Shown in pieces: positions 8,388 to 17,829 of a stretch of DNA of 51,488 nt. Below the pieces are notes generated by a model. The model ran no database searches, had not been told where the DNA came from, and saw only the letters and a list, made by a program, of their open reading frames with translations. The stretch is from assembly GCA_947166355.1 (NCBI GenBank), contig CAMVDX010000016.1, positions 1 to 51,488 of the forward strand, given 5' to 3'. How positions within the stretch are numbered: position 1 is the stretch's first letter; each line of letters begins with the position of its first letter. The DNA comes from an uncultured Treponema sp. (GTDB lineage Bacteria > Spirochaetota > Spirochaetia > Treponematales > Treponemataceae). The translations under genes were made by a program, and so were the position numbers.

Positions 8388-10145
8388 CTAGGCAGTCTGT
8401 TTTTCTATCATTGTTTTGTATTCGCCGCCTTTTGTCATCAGCTCTTCATGAGTTCCGCTTTCTACAATCTGACCATTTTTAATCACAAGAATTTTGTTCG
8501 CATTTCGGATTGTGTTCAGGCGGTGAGCAATTACAATCAGAGTTTTGCCGCGGCAGAGTTCGGAAATTGCTTCCTGAATAAAGTGTTCGTTGTCGGCATC
8601 TACGCTGGCTGTGGCTTCATCAAGAATTACGATAGGTGCATCCTTGAGCATACAGCGGGCAATGGAAAGTCGTTGCTGTTCGCCGCCACTCAAATCAGCT
8701 CCGCCTTCGCCAATCACAGTGTCAAAACCATTCGGCAGCTTCATGATAAAGTCATAACAGCGGGCTTTCTTTGCAACTTCAATAACTTCTTCTCGGGTGG
8801 CGTTTGTTCTACCCATTGCAATGTTATTGAAAACTGTATCCTGGAAAAGATAGACTCTCTGGAAGACCATCGAAATATTATCCATAAGATTTGCAACCGG
8901 AACATCGCGGATATCAGTTCCACGGATTTTTATAGAGCCATCTTTTACATCCCAGAAGCGGGCAAGAAGATTTGCGATTGTAGATTTACCGCCGCCGCTA
9001 GGACCGACTAACGCAATCATCTGTCCTTTCTGAGCGTCAAAGTTAATTCCATGTAAAGCTTCTTTATCACCGTAGGCAAAACTAACATTCTGATAAGAGA
9101 TTTCAGGCAGGCCTTTGCGAGCTGCATCTTCTGCAGACATCAAAGTCTCTTTACCTTCATTTACAATTTCAGCCTTATCAAAAACACTTTCGATTCGGTC
9201 CAGGCAGGCATCTGTTACTGTAAGACGGGCAATGTTGCCGTAGTAAGCCTTTATTGGCGCAAACAAATCAAAAGCAAAAAGCACCATTCCAAGAAAATAT
9301 TCATTAGTCATCATACCCTTCGAAGAAAGGAGTCCGGAAACAAAAAGAGTAAGGGCTGTTACGATTCCATAAGAAATCAGAATAGAAGCCCACCATGGAG
9401 CATATGCCATTTCAAAACCAATTGAGTTTTTACAGCTTTCTTCAAAGCTCCTGTTCACTTCTTTTGATTTTTCTCCAAGCAGATTAAAGGTCTTGATAAT
9501 TCCAATTCCCTCCGCAAACTCCAGAACAGCACTGGTCATTTTTTCTGCGGTTTTCTGCTTAAGCATAGAATGTGAAATTGAAATTCTTGTAGTGATATTT
9601 CCAAAAAGAATTACGAGCAGGAGGCAGGCAAGAGCAGTGAGTCCAAGCCTCCAGTTCAAAAAGAACATAAAGGCAATCATAAGTCCCTGCGAAATCATAA
9701 TGCCAACAAGCTCTTCCAGAACCATCATACAGTTCTCTTCGATAAAGTTCATATCGGTTGCAAGAACGCTGCTCACCTTGCCGATGTTTCCCTCGGTAAA
9801 ATAGCCCATGGTAAGCTTACGGAAGCGGTCTCCCATTTCCATTCGCTTGTCTGCAAAAACCTTAAAGCCGGTAGCAGACTGAAGACGGTCCGTAATATTT
9901 TGCATCACAGCCTGAAGAATCACACAGGTGAGAATAATCAGTCCGTAAATAAGGCAGCTTTTTTTAGTCATTCTGCCAGTCATAAAATCACAGGCCAGAA
10001 AGAAAGAAGCCATAAGCGGCGACTTCATCACAATACCTTTTAGAAAGCCCGGTAGGTAAGACACGCGGATCGGAATCTTGTATTTTCCGCAAAATTCCAC
10101 CAGCCGATGCATCATCGAAATCATAGATTTATTTTGTTTTTTCAT
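8388..10145 (-). CDS. ABC transporter, fused membrane and ATPase domains (YbtQ/IrtB-like), module 1
   Basis: A half-transporter of ~585 residues: six membrane helices (residues ~20-310), then a nucleotide-binding domain with GPSGGGKST (~380), LSGGEQQR (~488), ILDEATASVD and the H-loop IAHRL. It pairs with the upstream ABC gene to form a heterodimer. Fused exporter-fold pairs next to AraC regulators include YbtPQ and IrtAB, which import metallophores; that role here is inferred from the iron-type regulon around it. ATG codons at 10151 and 10145 compete; GGAG sits seven bases before 10145, so I prefer that one. A GC-rich repeat separates it from the upstream gene. Closest relative in the window is the gene at 30158. 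Confidence 0.85.
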   Translation of the reverse strand: MKKQNKSMISMMHRLVEFCGKYKIPIRVSYLPGFLKGIVMKSPLMASFFLACDFMTGRMTKKSCLIYGLIILTCVILQAVMQNITDRLQSATGFKVFADKRMEMGDRFRKLTMGYFTEGNIGKVSSVLATDMNFIEENCMMVLEELVGIMISQGLMIAFMFFLNWRLGLTALACLLLVILFGNITTRISISHSMLKQKTAEKMTSAVLEFAEGIGIIKTFNLLGEKSKEVNRSFEESCKNSIGFEMAYAPWWASILISYGIVTALTLFVSGLLSSKGMMTNEYFLGMVLFAFDLFAPIKAYYGNIARLTVTDACLDRIESVFDKAEIVNEGKETLMSAEDAARKGLPEISYQNVSFAYGDKEALHGINFDAQKGQMIALVGPSGGGKSTIANLLARFWDVKDGSIKIRGTDIRDVPVANLMDNISMVFQRVYLFQDTVFNNIAMGRTNATREEVIEVAKKARCYDFIMKLPNGFDTVIGEGGADLSGGEQQRLSIARCMLKDAPIVILDEATASVDADNEHFIQEAISELCRGKTLIVIAHRLNTIRNANKILVIKNGQIVESGTHEELMTKGGEYKTMIEKQTA

Positions 10146-10161
10146 TTTCATTCTCCATCAA

Positions 10162-10241
10162 GAGGGGGAAGTCTCCCCCTGCGCCCGCACGTTGTTGCGG
10201 GCTACCCCTTCTAACGGGGGCTCCGCCCCCGTAACGCCCCC
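10162..10241. repeat. GC-rich intercistronic repeat, copy A
   Basis: An 80-bp element that begins GGGGGAAG, contains a CCCGCAC/GTGCGGG-like hairpin (here GCCCGCACGTTGTTGCGGGC) and ACCCCTTCT, and closes with a CGGGGG/CCCCCG hairpin and ACGCCCCC. It is nearly identical to 31971-32049. It abuts the stop of the upstream ABC gene and ends just before the ribosome-binding site of the next. Confidence 0.85.
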
Positions 10242-10243
10242 GC

Positions 10244-12046
10244 TTAAATCTTCCAGTTTGCAGCAGCAGTGCTAGCGGCCCACAACTTCTGGAACTCTTC
10301 GCAGTTCTTCATTAATTCATCGTGTGTACCTTCGGCAATTACATTGCCTGCTTTAAGAACACAAATCTTGTCTGCATTTTTAATTGAAGAAAGTCTGTGA
10401 GCAATTACGATTACAGTTTTATCTTTGACAATTTCTGCAATCGCAGCGTTCATCTTTTCTTCGTTTTCCGGGTCCATAAAGGCGGTAGCCTCGTCTAACA
10501 CAATTACCGGTGCGTTTTTCAAAATTGCACGGGCAAGAGAAATGCGCTGTCTTTCCCCGCCGGAAAGTTGCTTACCGCTGTCACCTGCCATTGTGTCTAT
10601 TCCCTTAGGGAATCTGGCAAGAAACTCGTCGCACTGGGCACGGTGGGCAGCATCTAGAACTTCCTCGCGGGTGGCTGTTGGCCGGCCTATCAGAATGTTT
10701 TCGTAAAGGCTGGTATTGAAAAGGAACTGTTCCTGAGCTACATAGGAAATCTGATTGTTGAGGGCTTCGATTGACATGTCGGTAATGTCCTGCCCGCCGA
10801 TTTTTATGCTGCCTGAGTCCAGGTCGTAAAAATGAACAAGGAGTTTTGCGAGCGTAGACTTACCGCTGCCGGATTCTCCGATGAGGGCGGTGGTGGTACC
10901 TTGTTTGAGGGTGAGGTTTATGCCGTGAAGAACCTCAGTTGATACGGTGGTTGAGCTTGTCGAAACTACCGCAGAACTGTCTTTATTGGTGGTTTCGACG
11001 GACTCAACCACCGCAGATTTCTTATAACTAAACTTCACATCCTTAAACTCAATGTCATAATTCTTGCCTTCAAAGTTGTGAGTTCCCTGCTTGATTGCCT
11101 CTCCATTCATCATCTTTTCGAGCTCGGCAATTTTATAATCCAGCTGAGGAATCTTTCCGCCAAAGCTTAGGGCGCGCAGAATTGAAGAACCAATCGAAAA
11201 GGACATGCATAAAACTAAAAGCAGCTGACTCAAATCAATAACGCCGTTCAAAACAAGAAGGGCTCCGATAGGCAAGGTAAAAAAGGCCAGACAGGGAAGG
11301 GTGGAATTATAAACTGCCATCCAGGGCCAGCAGACCTTGTACCAGGCAAGAGTAAAATCACGATAACCACGAACTGCATCTCCAAAGCGGCGGAAGGAAT
11401 CTCCGTCTTTGTTGAAAACTTTAATGGCCTCCATTCCGTTTACATACTCGATGATTGTGTTGTTCATTTTTTTTGCAGACTCATAATAAGCGCCCATTTT
11501 TGACATTCCGGCCTTCATCATCATAGACATTGCAAAAACGCCTATAGGAATTATTGCAAGAGTCAAAAGTGCAAGTCGCCAGTCTACTATGAACATTGCA
11601 ATTAACACGATGAGGGGAACCAGAAGATTTGCAATTCCCTCTGGAATGGCGTGGGCGAGCAGAAGTTCAATTTGGTCGATGTCGTCTGTGAAAACGCGCT
11701 TTATCTGACCGGTTCCCATTTCCTTGATATTTCCAAGAGGCTGATTTTCAAGCTTTGATTTTAGTGAGATGCGGATATTTTTCAGCGTGTTATAAGCACT
11801 CACGTGGGAAAAACATAAGCCTGTCGTGTAAGAGATTGCATAAAAAGCAAGGCAGGCAAAAATCAATAAAACACGGACTACAACAAAATGAAAGTCCGGC
11901 AACTGATGTCTTGTAAGCGGAAGAATCAGCTGATACAAAAAGAAATAGGGTGCTACGTTGGCAATAATTCCAAGCGTTGTTAGCACCGACGCAATGACCG
12001 TATATTTTTTATATTTACCAATATACGGCGCTACAGATTTTAACAT
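10244..12046 (-). CDS. ABC transporter, fused membrane and ATPase domains (YbtP/IrtA-like), module 1
   Basis: A 600-residue half-transporter: six helices in residues ~15-300, then an ATPase domain with GESGSGKST (~390), LSGGERQR (~495), VLDEATAFMD and IAHRL. Just after the first strand of the ATPase domain (DVKFSYKK) there is an extra stretch of about 25 residues rich in V, S and T (VVESVETT, VVSTSSTTVS). Its DNA is two inverted copies of a palindromic repeat (10945-11014). Paralogues have only a short loop there. The gene starts behind an operator palindrome at 12072-12087 and follows an AraC regulator, so it belongs to the proposed metal regulon. Confidence 0.88.
   Translation of the reverse strand: MLKSVAPYIGKYKKYTVIASVLTTLGIIANVAPYFFLYQLILPLTRHQLPDFHFVVVRVLLIFACLAFYAISYTTGLCFSHVSAYNTLKNIRISLKSKLENQPLGNIKEMGTGQIKRVFTDDIDQIELLLAHAIPEGIANLLVPLIVLIAMFIVDWRLALLTLAIIPIGVFAMSMMMKAGMSKMGAYYESAKKMNNTIIEYVNGMEAIKVFNKDGDSFRRFGDAVRGYRDFTLAWYKVCWPWMAVYNSTLPCLAFFTLPIGALLVLNGVIDLSQLLLVLCMSFSIGSSILRALSFGGKIPQLDYKIAELEKMMNGEAIKQGTHNFEGKNYDIEFKDVKFSYKKSAVVESVETTNKDSSAVVSTSSTTVSTEVLHGINLTLKQGTTTALIGESGSGKSTLAKLLVHFYDLDSGSIKIGGQDITDMSIEALNNQISYVAQEQFLFNTSLYENILIGRPTATREEVLDAAHRAQCDEFLARFPKGIDTMAGDSGKQLSGGERQRISLARAILKNAPVIVLDEATAFMDPENEEKMNAAIAEIVKDKTVIVIAHRLSSIKNADKICVLKAGNVIAEGTHDELMKNCEEFQKLWAASTAAANWKI
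10945..11014. repeat. Pair of palindromic repeats inserted in frame within an ABC transporter gene
   Basis: Two copies of a 25-28 bp unit of the form GGTGGTT-GAG...GTCGAAAC-ACC lie in inverted orientation at 10945-10972 and 10988-11014. Intergenic copies of the unit occur at 26246-26273 and about 27630-27655, and another coding copy at 30901-30924. Here they encode residues ~344-367 without disturbing the frame. Confidence 0.8.
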
Positions 12047-12071
12047 AGGGCCTCCGAAATAACTTTTTAGA

Positions 12072-12087
12072 GTTAGTGCAAACTAAC
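12072..12087. promoter_or_regulatory. GTTAGT-N4-ACTAAC operator upstream of ABC module 1
   Basis: Perfect dyad GTTAGT-GCAA-ACTAAC, extended by one pair (A/T), 26 bp upstream of the ABC start codon and directly downstream of a TATAAT box on the minus strand. No good -35 is visible, fitting a promoter that also needs the neighbouring AraC activator. Confidence 0.75.
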
Positions 12088-12142
12088 TATTATAGAGTAT
12101 AATTATTGCAAATATCGATTTCTACTAAAAATCGGGAGAAAA

Positions 12143-13135
12143 CTAACAGTTTTCAGTAACAGGGGTTTTCATCATTGAATATTTTTTGGGAGAAAGTCCA
12201 AACTTTTTCTGAAACTCTTTTGAAAACCAGCTCATATTGGTGTAACCGCTCTGCAGGGCTGCTTCGGAAACATTCAGCCCCTTACTGGAAATGAGACTTG
12301 CTGCATTTTCCAGTCGCTGATCTTGTACATATTGATGAATTGATGTTCCATATAGGGAACGGAAAAGGCGGGTAAGCTTGCTTTCGCTCATGGAAAGATT
12401 TTTTGCAAGCTGGGGAACTTTGTAATCATCTGCCGGATTAAATTGAACGCGATGGTGCAGGGCTTCTACCTGAGCAATGTCAGACTGATTTCCTTCTGCT
12501 ATATTTTTATTGCGTTCTATTAGGGAAGTTTTGTTATAAAATATTCCGTGCAGAACAAGTGCTATCAGTTCAATTAATTTTCCTTCGACGTAAACGCCCT
12601 TGAACTCGTGATATTTTTCTGCACTGTCAATTTCTGAAAGAACTTTGAACATGTCTGCTGTTATTGCAGTTTTTGTTACATGGGTTAAAAAAAGAGATTT
12701 TCCCATTTCGATTTTATCCGAATCAAAATAGCGGGAAAGCAGGCCTTCAAAAAAACGTGTTGTCATCTGAAGGCTCTTGAATTGAAAATTCTTGTTGCAG
12801 TCATAATCCATGGAGGTTGCGTAATTCTTATTTCTGAAAACGCAAACCTCGCCCGGCAGCATGCTGACAGCTTCATGCGCACTGTCTACCTGCCAGTCAA
12901 TTTTCTGATTGATGTTGAAGATAATCTGAATCTCATCTTTCCCAAAATTATCCGGACGGCTTGCAAAAGTTTTATCTTTAAAACTTAGATTCCAGTCATA
13001 ATAAACAATCTGATTGCGACATTCCTTGCGTAACAGCTTAAGGTCGCCTATCTCTTTTGGAAGACAGGCACTGCCATCAAAGAAATCATCTGGAGAAGAG
13101 TTGTAAACGTTTGGAACGATAATCTGATTGTTCAT
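12143..13135 (-). CDS. AraC family transcriptional regulator, module 1
   Basis: A 330-residue regulator with a C-terminal double helix-turn-helix (residues ~225-325: YKVPQLAKNLSMSESKLTRL, then ALQSGYTNMSWFSKEFQKKF and a GLSPKKY end). The ~200-residue N-terminal domain is unlike sugar-binding AraC domains and resembles that of YbtA/PchR-type regulators, which respond to imported siderophores; that likeness is by layout only. It starts nine bases after the gpmA stop and precedes two ABC genes, so gpmA-araC-ABC-ABC probably form one unit with an internal promoter. It likely activates the ABC pair when the transported ligand is present. Confidence 0.85.
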   Translation of the reverse strand: MNNQIIVPNVYNSSPDDFFDGSACLPKEIGDLKLLRKECRNQIVYYDWNLSFKDKTFASRPDNFGKDEIQIIFNINQKIDWQVDSAHEAVSMLPGEVCVFRNKNYATSMDYDCNKNFQFKSLQMTTRFFEGLLSRYFDSDKIEMGKSLFLTHVTKTAITADMFKVLSEIDSAEKYHEFKGVYVEGKLIELIALVLHGIFYNKTSLIERNKNIAEGNQSDIAQVEALHHRVQFNPADDYKVPQLAKNLSMSESKLTRLFRSLYGTSIHQYVQDQRLENAASLISSKGLNVSEAALQSGYTNMSWFSKEFQKKFGLSPKKYSMMKTPVTENC

Positions 13136-13144
13136 TCCTGTACC

Positions 13145-13891
13145 TTATTTTTTCTTTCCCTGATTAGCAACTGCGTTCATTTTTGCAGCAATTGCTTCCT
13201 GGTCGCCAAGGTAGTAGTGTTTGATTACCTTGAAGTTGTCGTCAAATTCATAAACAAGTGGAGTTCCGGTTGGAATGTTTACTTCGAGAATCTGCTCTGG
13301 AGTAAGGTCGTCCAGATACTTTACAAGAGCGCGGAGGCTGTTTCCATGGGCTGCGATAATAACGCGTTTTCCGGCCTTCATCTGCGGTTTGATTTCTTCG
13401 AGAAAGTATGGAACTACGCGGGCAATTGTTGTTTCAAGGCTTTCATTCTGTGGAAGGAAGCTTGGATCTACATCGCGGTACATTGCCTGATTTTTAGCAG
13501 AGCGAGGGTCGTCGTCTGCAAGGACTGGTGGCTTAACATCAAAAGAGCGGCGCCAGATTTTTACCTGATCTTCGCCAAACTTTTCTGCAGCTTCTGCCTT
13601 GTTCTTTCCCTGAAGATCTCCATAGTGGCGTTCGTTGAGCTTCCAGGTTTTAATTACAGGAAGCCATTCTCTGTCCATTTCACAAAGGATTCCATTAAGG
13701 GTGTGGATTGCACGCTTTAAGTAGGAAGTGTAACAGATATCAAAATCGTAACCTTCTTTTTTAAGCAACTGACCTGCTGCGGCTGCTTCACTGCGTCCCT
13801 TGTCGGAAAGTTCTACATCTGTCCAGCCTGTAAAAAGATTAAGCTTATTCCATTCACTTTCGCCATGGCGAACTAAAACTAATTTTGTCAT
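13145..13891 (-). CDS. gpmA: 2,3-bisphosphoglycerate-dependent phosphoglycerate mutase
   Basis: A 248-residue glycolytic enzyme that interconverts 3- and 2-phosphoglycerate. It has the phosphohistidine motif [12 protein letters not shown] at residues 4-15, [11 protein letters not shown] around residue 90, and the second His in [14 protein letters not shown] near 185. Length and motifs are full. This form needs no metal. It is divergent from flavodoxin across a 124-bp region holding two copies of the GTTAGT dyad, and the AraC-ABC-ABC module follows it directly. In T. pallidum gpm is the last gene of the TroR-regulated tro metal-transport operon, so the linkage to metal uptake has a precedent. 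Confidence 0.96.
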   Translation of the reverse strand: MTKLVLVRHGESEWNKLNLFTGWTDVELSDKGRSEAAAAGQLLKKEGYDFDICYTSYLKRAIHTLNGILCEMDREWLPVIKTWKLNERHYGDLQGKNKAEAAEKFGEDQVKIWRRSFDVKPPVLADDDPRSAKNQAMYRDVDPSFLPQNESLETTIARVVPYFLEEIKPQMKAGKRVIIAAHGNSLRALVKYLDDLTPEQILEVNIPTGTPLVYEFDDNFKVIKHYYLGDQEAIAAKMNAVANQGKKK

Positions 13892-13922
13892 TTCTTTTGC
13901 CTCGAAAAATAATTTAAAAATT

Positions 13923-13950
13923 TTATAAGTTAGTATTGACTAACTTATAA
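13923..13950. promoter_or_regulatory. GTTAGT dyad with 12-bp arms in the gpmA-flavodoxin divergent promoter
   Basis: Arms TTATAAGTTAGT and ACTAACTTATAA are perfect complements around ATTG; the core is 13929-13944. The core contains TTGACT (13936-13941), which with TATATT at 13959-13964 (17-bp spacer) makes a sigma70-type promoter for flavodoxin. A repressor bound here would cover its -35 box. Confidence 0.8.
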
Positions 13951-13971
13951 ATACAATATATATTCTGAGAC

Positions 13972-13989
13972 AGTTAGTCAATACTAACT
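13972..13989. promoter_or_regulatory. Second GTTAGT dyad in the gpmA-flavodoxin divergent promoter
   Basis: AGTTAGT-CAAT-ACTAACT. Read on the minus strand its 16-bp core is identical to the first operator's core, and it supplies a TTGACT -35 box for gpmA with TATTGT 17 bp further on. It lies close to the expected flavodoxin transcription start. The two centres are 44 bp apart. Confidence 0.8.
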
Positions 13990-14015
13990 AATTAAATGAT
14001 AAACGAGGTAATTTA

Positions 14016-14435
14016 ATGAAAGTAGCAGTTATATATGCCAGCACAACTGGTAATACAGAAGCAATGGCAAATGCAATAAATGAAGCTTGTAAGGCATCGG
14101 GTGCAGAGGTAGTTTTTGGAACAGCAGACAGCGCAGATAAGGCAGCTGTTACAGGCTGTGATGTAATTCTTCTTGGAAGTCCTGCAATGGGCGATGAAGT
14201 TCTTGAAGACACAATGGAAGAATTTTATACAGGAATCGAAGGCTCTCTCAATGGAAAGAAGGTTGGAATCTTTGGTTCTTATGACTGGGGTGATGGTCAG
14301 TGGCTCCGCGACTGGAATGACCGTCTGACAAACGCAGGAGCTGTAAGTGCAGGAGAACCTCTTATGGTTCATCTTACTCCGGAAGAAGCAGATGTAGAAC
14401 AGTGCAAGGCTTGGGCTACAGCTGCAATAAAATAG
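14016..14435 (+). CDS. Flavodoxin
   Basis: A 139-residue FMN-binding electron carrier. The phosphate-binding loop STTGNTEAMA is at residues 9-18, and the two FMN-stacking loops are GSPAMGDEVLE (~55-65) and GSYDWGDGQWL (~86-96). Length fits short-chain clostridial-type flavodoxins. Such proteins replace ferredoxin when iron is short, which fits the pair of GTTAGT dyads in its promoter. It starts after GAGGTAATTTA. A strong terminator follows, with a DUF3793 gene immediately after it. Confidence 0.95.
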   Translation: MKVAVIYASTTGNTEAMANAINEACKASGAEVVFGTADSADKAAVTGCDVILLGSPAMGDEVLEDTMEEFYTGIEGSLNGKKVGIFGSYDWGDGQWLRDWNDRLTNAGAVSAGEPLMVHLTPEEADVEQCKAWATAAIK

Positions 14436-14460
14436 GCTCTTATAAAATAAATATATTTTG

Positions 14461-14500
14461 AGCCGCCTGGTTTATGTCATGGCCAGGCGGCTTTTTTTTT
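14461..14500 (+). terminator. Rho-independent terminator after flavodoxin
   Basis: Stem AGCCGCCTGG/CCAGGCGGCT with a 12-base loop followed by eight or more T residues. It lies only 12 bp before the DUF3793 start, so that gene is reached by read-through or has weak expression. Confidence 0.9.
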
Positions 14501-14512
14501 AAGGATTTAAAA

Positions 14513-15082
14513 ATGAGTTTCGATCAGATAATCGTTCAGTCTAGTTCACCTACCTTTTGTAATATAAAACCCGGAAATATGTTCTTCGTTAAAAAAGAAG
14601 AGTTTGATAATGATAAGTTTGAGGTTTGGAAAAATACTTTTTTTAAGCATGGACTTATGGCTTTTTCTGCTCAAATATCGGAAACTTCCACAGCCATTCT
14701 TCTTCTTAATATCTGCTGGGCCAGAAAGATTTTGACTGATGTCTTTGTTCAGGCTTATTTATCTGAAAAGGGATATCATACAGGCAGTGTATTTGATTTT
14801 GTTGAAGAGTTATTTTCCCGTATGATTGAAGACGAAGGTTTTCCTCATGAAGTAGGGGTAATTCTTGGTTATCCTGTAGAAGATGTGATTGAGTTTGAAA
14901 ATCACCAGGGTCACGACTGTAAATACTGTGGCTGCTGGAAATCTTATTCTGATGTAGAAAATGCAAAGGATTGTCATTGTCGTTTTACCGAATGCAGCAG
15001 ATTATGCAAACAATGGTATGACGAAGGTTATTCCATTAATCAGATTATATCTAAATATCAGACATTGAAAGAAGTTGCATAA
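14513..15082 (+). CDS. DUF3793 family protein
   Basis: A 189-residue protein of the DUF3793 family, whose function is unknown and whose genes often sit near flavodoxin or iron-transport genes in anaerobes. Visible features: a FEVWKNTFFKHGLMAFSAQI segment near residue 40; EVGVILGYPVEDVIEFENH (~115-133); and a Cys-rich stretch with CKYCGCW and CHCRFTECSRLC (~137-165) that could bind metal or a cluster. The ATG at 14513 is chosen because AAGGA lies eight bases upstream and the earlier in-frame ATG falls inside the terminator. It probably belongs to the same metal-response group as flavodoxin. Confidence 0.85.
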   Translation: MSFDQIIVQSSSPTFCNIKPGNMFFVKKEEFDNDKFEVWKNTFFKHGLMAFSAQISETSTAILLLNICWARKILTDVFVQAYLSEKGYHTGSVFDFVEELFSRMIEDEGFPHEVGVILGYPVEDVIEFENHQGHDCKYCGCWKSYSDVENAKDCHCRFTECSRLCKQWYDEGYSINQIISKYQTLKEVA

Positions 15083-15127
15083 TATTAGTTACATTTCTAA
15101 GTATTCCTTCAAAAAACATTCTGGGAC

Positions 15128-15164
15128 AAAAAAATCCGCCCGAACTCAACGAGCTCGGGCGAAT
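15128..15164 (-). terminator. Rho-independent terminator after enolase
   Basis: Stem CGCCCGA/TCGGGCG with an 11-base loop, followed on the minus strand by seven T residues. It lies 30 bp beyond the enolase stop. Confidence 0.85.
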
Positions 15165-15194
15165 TTAGTAGGACTTAAAAATCTTTAGAGTGTA

Positions 15195-16523
<1,329 letters not shown>

Positions 16524-16541
16524 TCATTATACAAAATATGA

Positions 16542-16557
16542 GTTAGTATTAACTAAC
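16542..16557. promoter_or_regulatory. GTTAGT-N4-ACTAAC operator upstream of enolase
   Basis: Perfect dyad GTTAGT-ATTA-ACTAAC, 28 bp before the enolase start codon. A TATAAT sits downstream of it on the minus strand at 16526-16531. Confidence 0.75.
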
Positions 16558-16586
16558 GATTTGAAATAATATCATTTTATTATTAT

Positions 16587-16602
16587 GTTAGCAACCACTA
16601 AC
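16587..16602. promoter_or_regulatory. Near-perfect GTTAGT dyad upstream of enolase
   Basis: GTTAGC-AACC-ACTAAC has one base off consensus, followed by a further ACTAAC half-site copy. It overlaps the stop codon of the HEAT-repeat gene. Centre to centre it is 45 bp from the other enolase dyad, matching the 44-bp spacing in the gpmA-flavodoxin region. Confidence 0.55.
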
Positions 16603-17288
16603 TAACATGTGACTTTTTGAAAAGCTTTAATTGCGCCTTTTGAATGGATACGGACAACTCTGTTTGTGTCTGTTTCTGAGATTTTTGAAAGAAAATCTAT
16701 GTAAGGAGCGACGAGTTCCGGCTTGCGTTTTCCGAGAACACGGAAAATTTCCGGCGCTTCCATACGCACTTTGTCGTCCGGGTCGTCAAGAAGTTTTGCA
16801 AAAGTATCCATGTAACCGGTATAAATTTCCGGTGTATTTGTCGCGATGTTTTCCGAGGCCCAGATAAAGTTCAACCTAACGTTCGCTGCTTCGTCTTTTG
16901 CAAAACGGAATAAATCATTCCAATAAGCATTGATAAGGCTGAAGTCTGCACGGCCGATTCTTCCCAGAGCATTGAGTGCACGTTCACGGAGCAGCGGGGC
17001 AGGGCTGTTCAGAAAATCAGAAATTGCCGGAACCCACTTCCTGATTTTCTCCGGATGCTGAAGTCCCATCTCGCCAAGCAGCCACAAGGCCTTAGCCTGG
17101 ATTTTTGTGGAATCGTATTCCAGTAAGGCTGCGACATCAGAAATACTGCTTTCCCATTCCGCTTTATTTTTTGTAAGTTCTCCGAGTTTTTTATAGAGTT
17201 CAGTTTCATCGTCATGCTGAACTTGTTTCAGCATCTTTAATTTAGATTCCGAATTATGTTCGGAAGGACAGTCCTTTATATTTTTCAT
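16602..17288 (-). CDS. HEAT-repeat protein with repeat-derived N-terminal segment
   Basis: A 228-residue protein built of HEAT-like helical repeats from about residue 40 to the end; ALNALGRIGRADF, EIFRVLGKRKPEL and similar turns mark successive repeats. Such proteins act as binding scaffolds; no enzyme motif is visible. Residues ~14-28 include KMLKQVQHDD, the translation of a dispersed repeat at 17211-17236, so the N-terminus has been extended or altered by repeat insertion. Its start overlaps the stop of the PadR regulator (ATGA), indicating an operon CPBP-PadR-HEAT. It may be the functional output of the PadR circuit. Confidence 0.7.
   Translation of the reverse strand: MKNIKDCPSEHNSESKLKMLKQVQHDDETELYKKLGELTKNKAEWESSISDVAALLEYDSTKIQAKALWLLGEMGLQHPEKIRKWVPAISDFLNSPAPLLRERALNALGRIGRADFSLINAYWNDLFRFAKDEAANVRLNFIWASENIATNTPEIYTGYMDTFAKLLDDPDDKVRMEAPEIFRVLGKRKPELVAPYIDFLSKISETDTNRVVRIHSKGAIKAFQKVTC
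17211..17236. repeat. Dispersed repeat translated within the HEAT-repeat gene
   Basis: The unit GTCATGCTGAAC...GTTTCAGCATC is an imperfect palindrome of a kind spread through many bacterial genomes. It is read in frame here as KMLKQVQHD. The flanking coding sequence is intact. Confidence 0.6.
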
Positions 17289-17785
17289 AGCTTTCTCAAC
17301 GTTTCTTTTTCCATCTGAATTATCTGAATCATTCGGTCGATTGCGCAGATATCGATGTAGGGGACTTTTGAAGCCAGCATTTTGTTACGGTTTTCAATTG
17401 TTCCTTTTTCGTATTCCTCAAGAAGAGCTGTTCGTTTTTCTTTTTCTTCTTCCAGTTCTTTTTTCGAAAGGACGCCGGAATACATAACCGCAAGACAAAA
17501 CCAGACTGAATCAAAATCAACCCTTTCAAAAAGTGCACAGATTGTAGCTTTCAGTTCTGCACGGCCGGTCTCTGTTATTCGGTAAACTGCTTTGTTATCC
17601 GCTTTGCCAGTGTCCTCTATATAGCCCTTCTTTTCCAGCCGCAGGCAGCTTTCGTAAAGCGTAGTCGCACCAATCGGATGCCAGTACTGCATGTTCATAT
17701 TATCAATCATTTTGAGCATGTCGTAAGCATTCATCTCACCCTGCAAAAGCATTCCACAAATTACGATAGAAGTTTTAGATAACAT
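17285..17785 (-). CDS. PadR family transcriptional regulator
   Basis: A 166-residue regulator with the PadR winged helix at residues ~1-80: MLLQGEMNAYDMLKMIDNM, IGATTLYESCLRLEKKGYIE and AVYRITETGRAEL. The C-terminal part is a helical dimerisation arm (KKELEEEKEKRTALLEEYEK). The ATG at 17785 has GGAGCG upstream; the longer frame to 17857 runs through a palindromic repeat and is not used. It follows a CPBP protease-like gene whose promoter holds a perfect 18-bp palindrome, likely its own operator. It overlaps the HEAT gene by four bases. Confidence 0.85.
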   Translation of the reverse strand: MLSKTSIVICGMLLQGEMNAYDMLKMIDNMNMQYWHPIGATTLYESCLRLEKKGYIEDTGKADNKAVYRITETGRAELKATICALFERVDFDSVWFCLAVMYSGVLSKKELEEEKEKRTALLEEYEKGTIENRNKMLASKVPYIDICAIDRMIQIIQMEKETLRKL

Positions 17786-17806
17786 AATAATCGCTCCGAA
17801 TATGTC

Positions 17807-17829
17807 ATTATCGGGCTTGACCCGATAAT
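17807..17829. repeat. Palindromic repeat at the 3' end of the CPBP gene
   Basis: Arms ATTATCGGG and CCCGATAAT around CTTGA. This sequence supplies the last codons and stop of the CPBP protein (RLSGQAR), so its native C-terminus was replaced. Confidence 0.6.

Noticed and set aside
16526..16531. TATAAT as the enolase -10 box
   Set aside because: It would place the transcription start within a few bases of the ATG and leave the clear GAGG site untranscribed; the true promoter may lie further upstream, so I did not list it separately.
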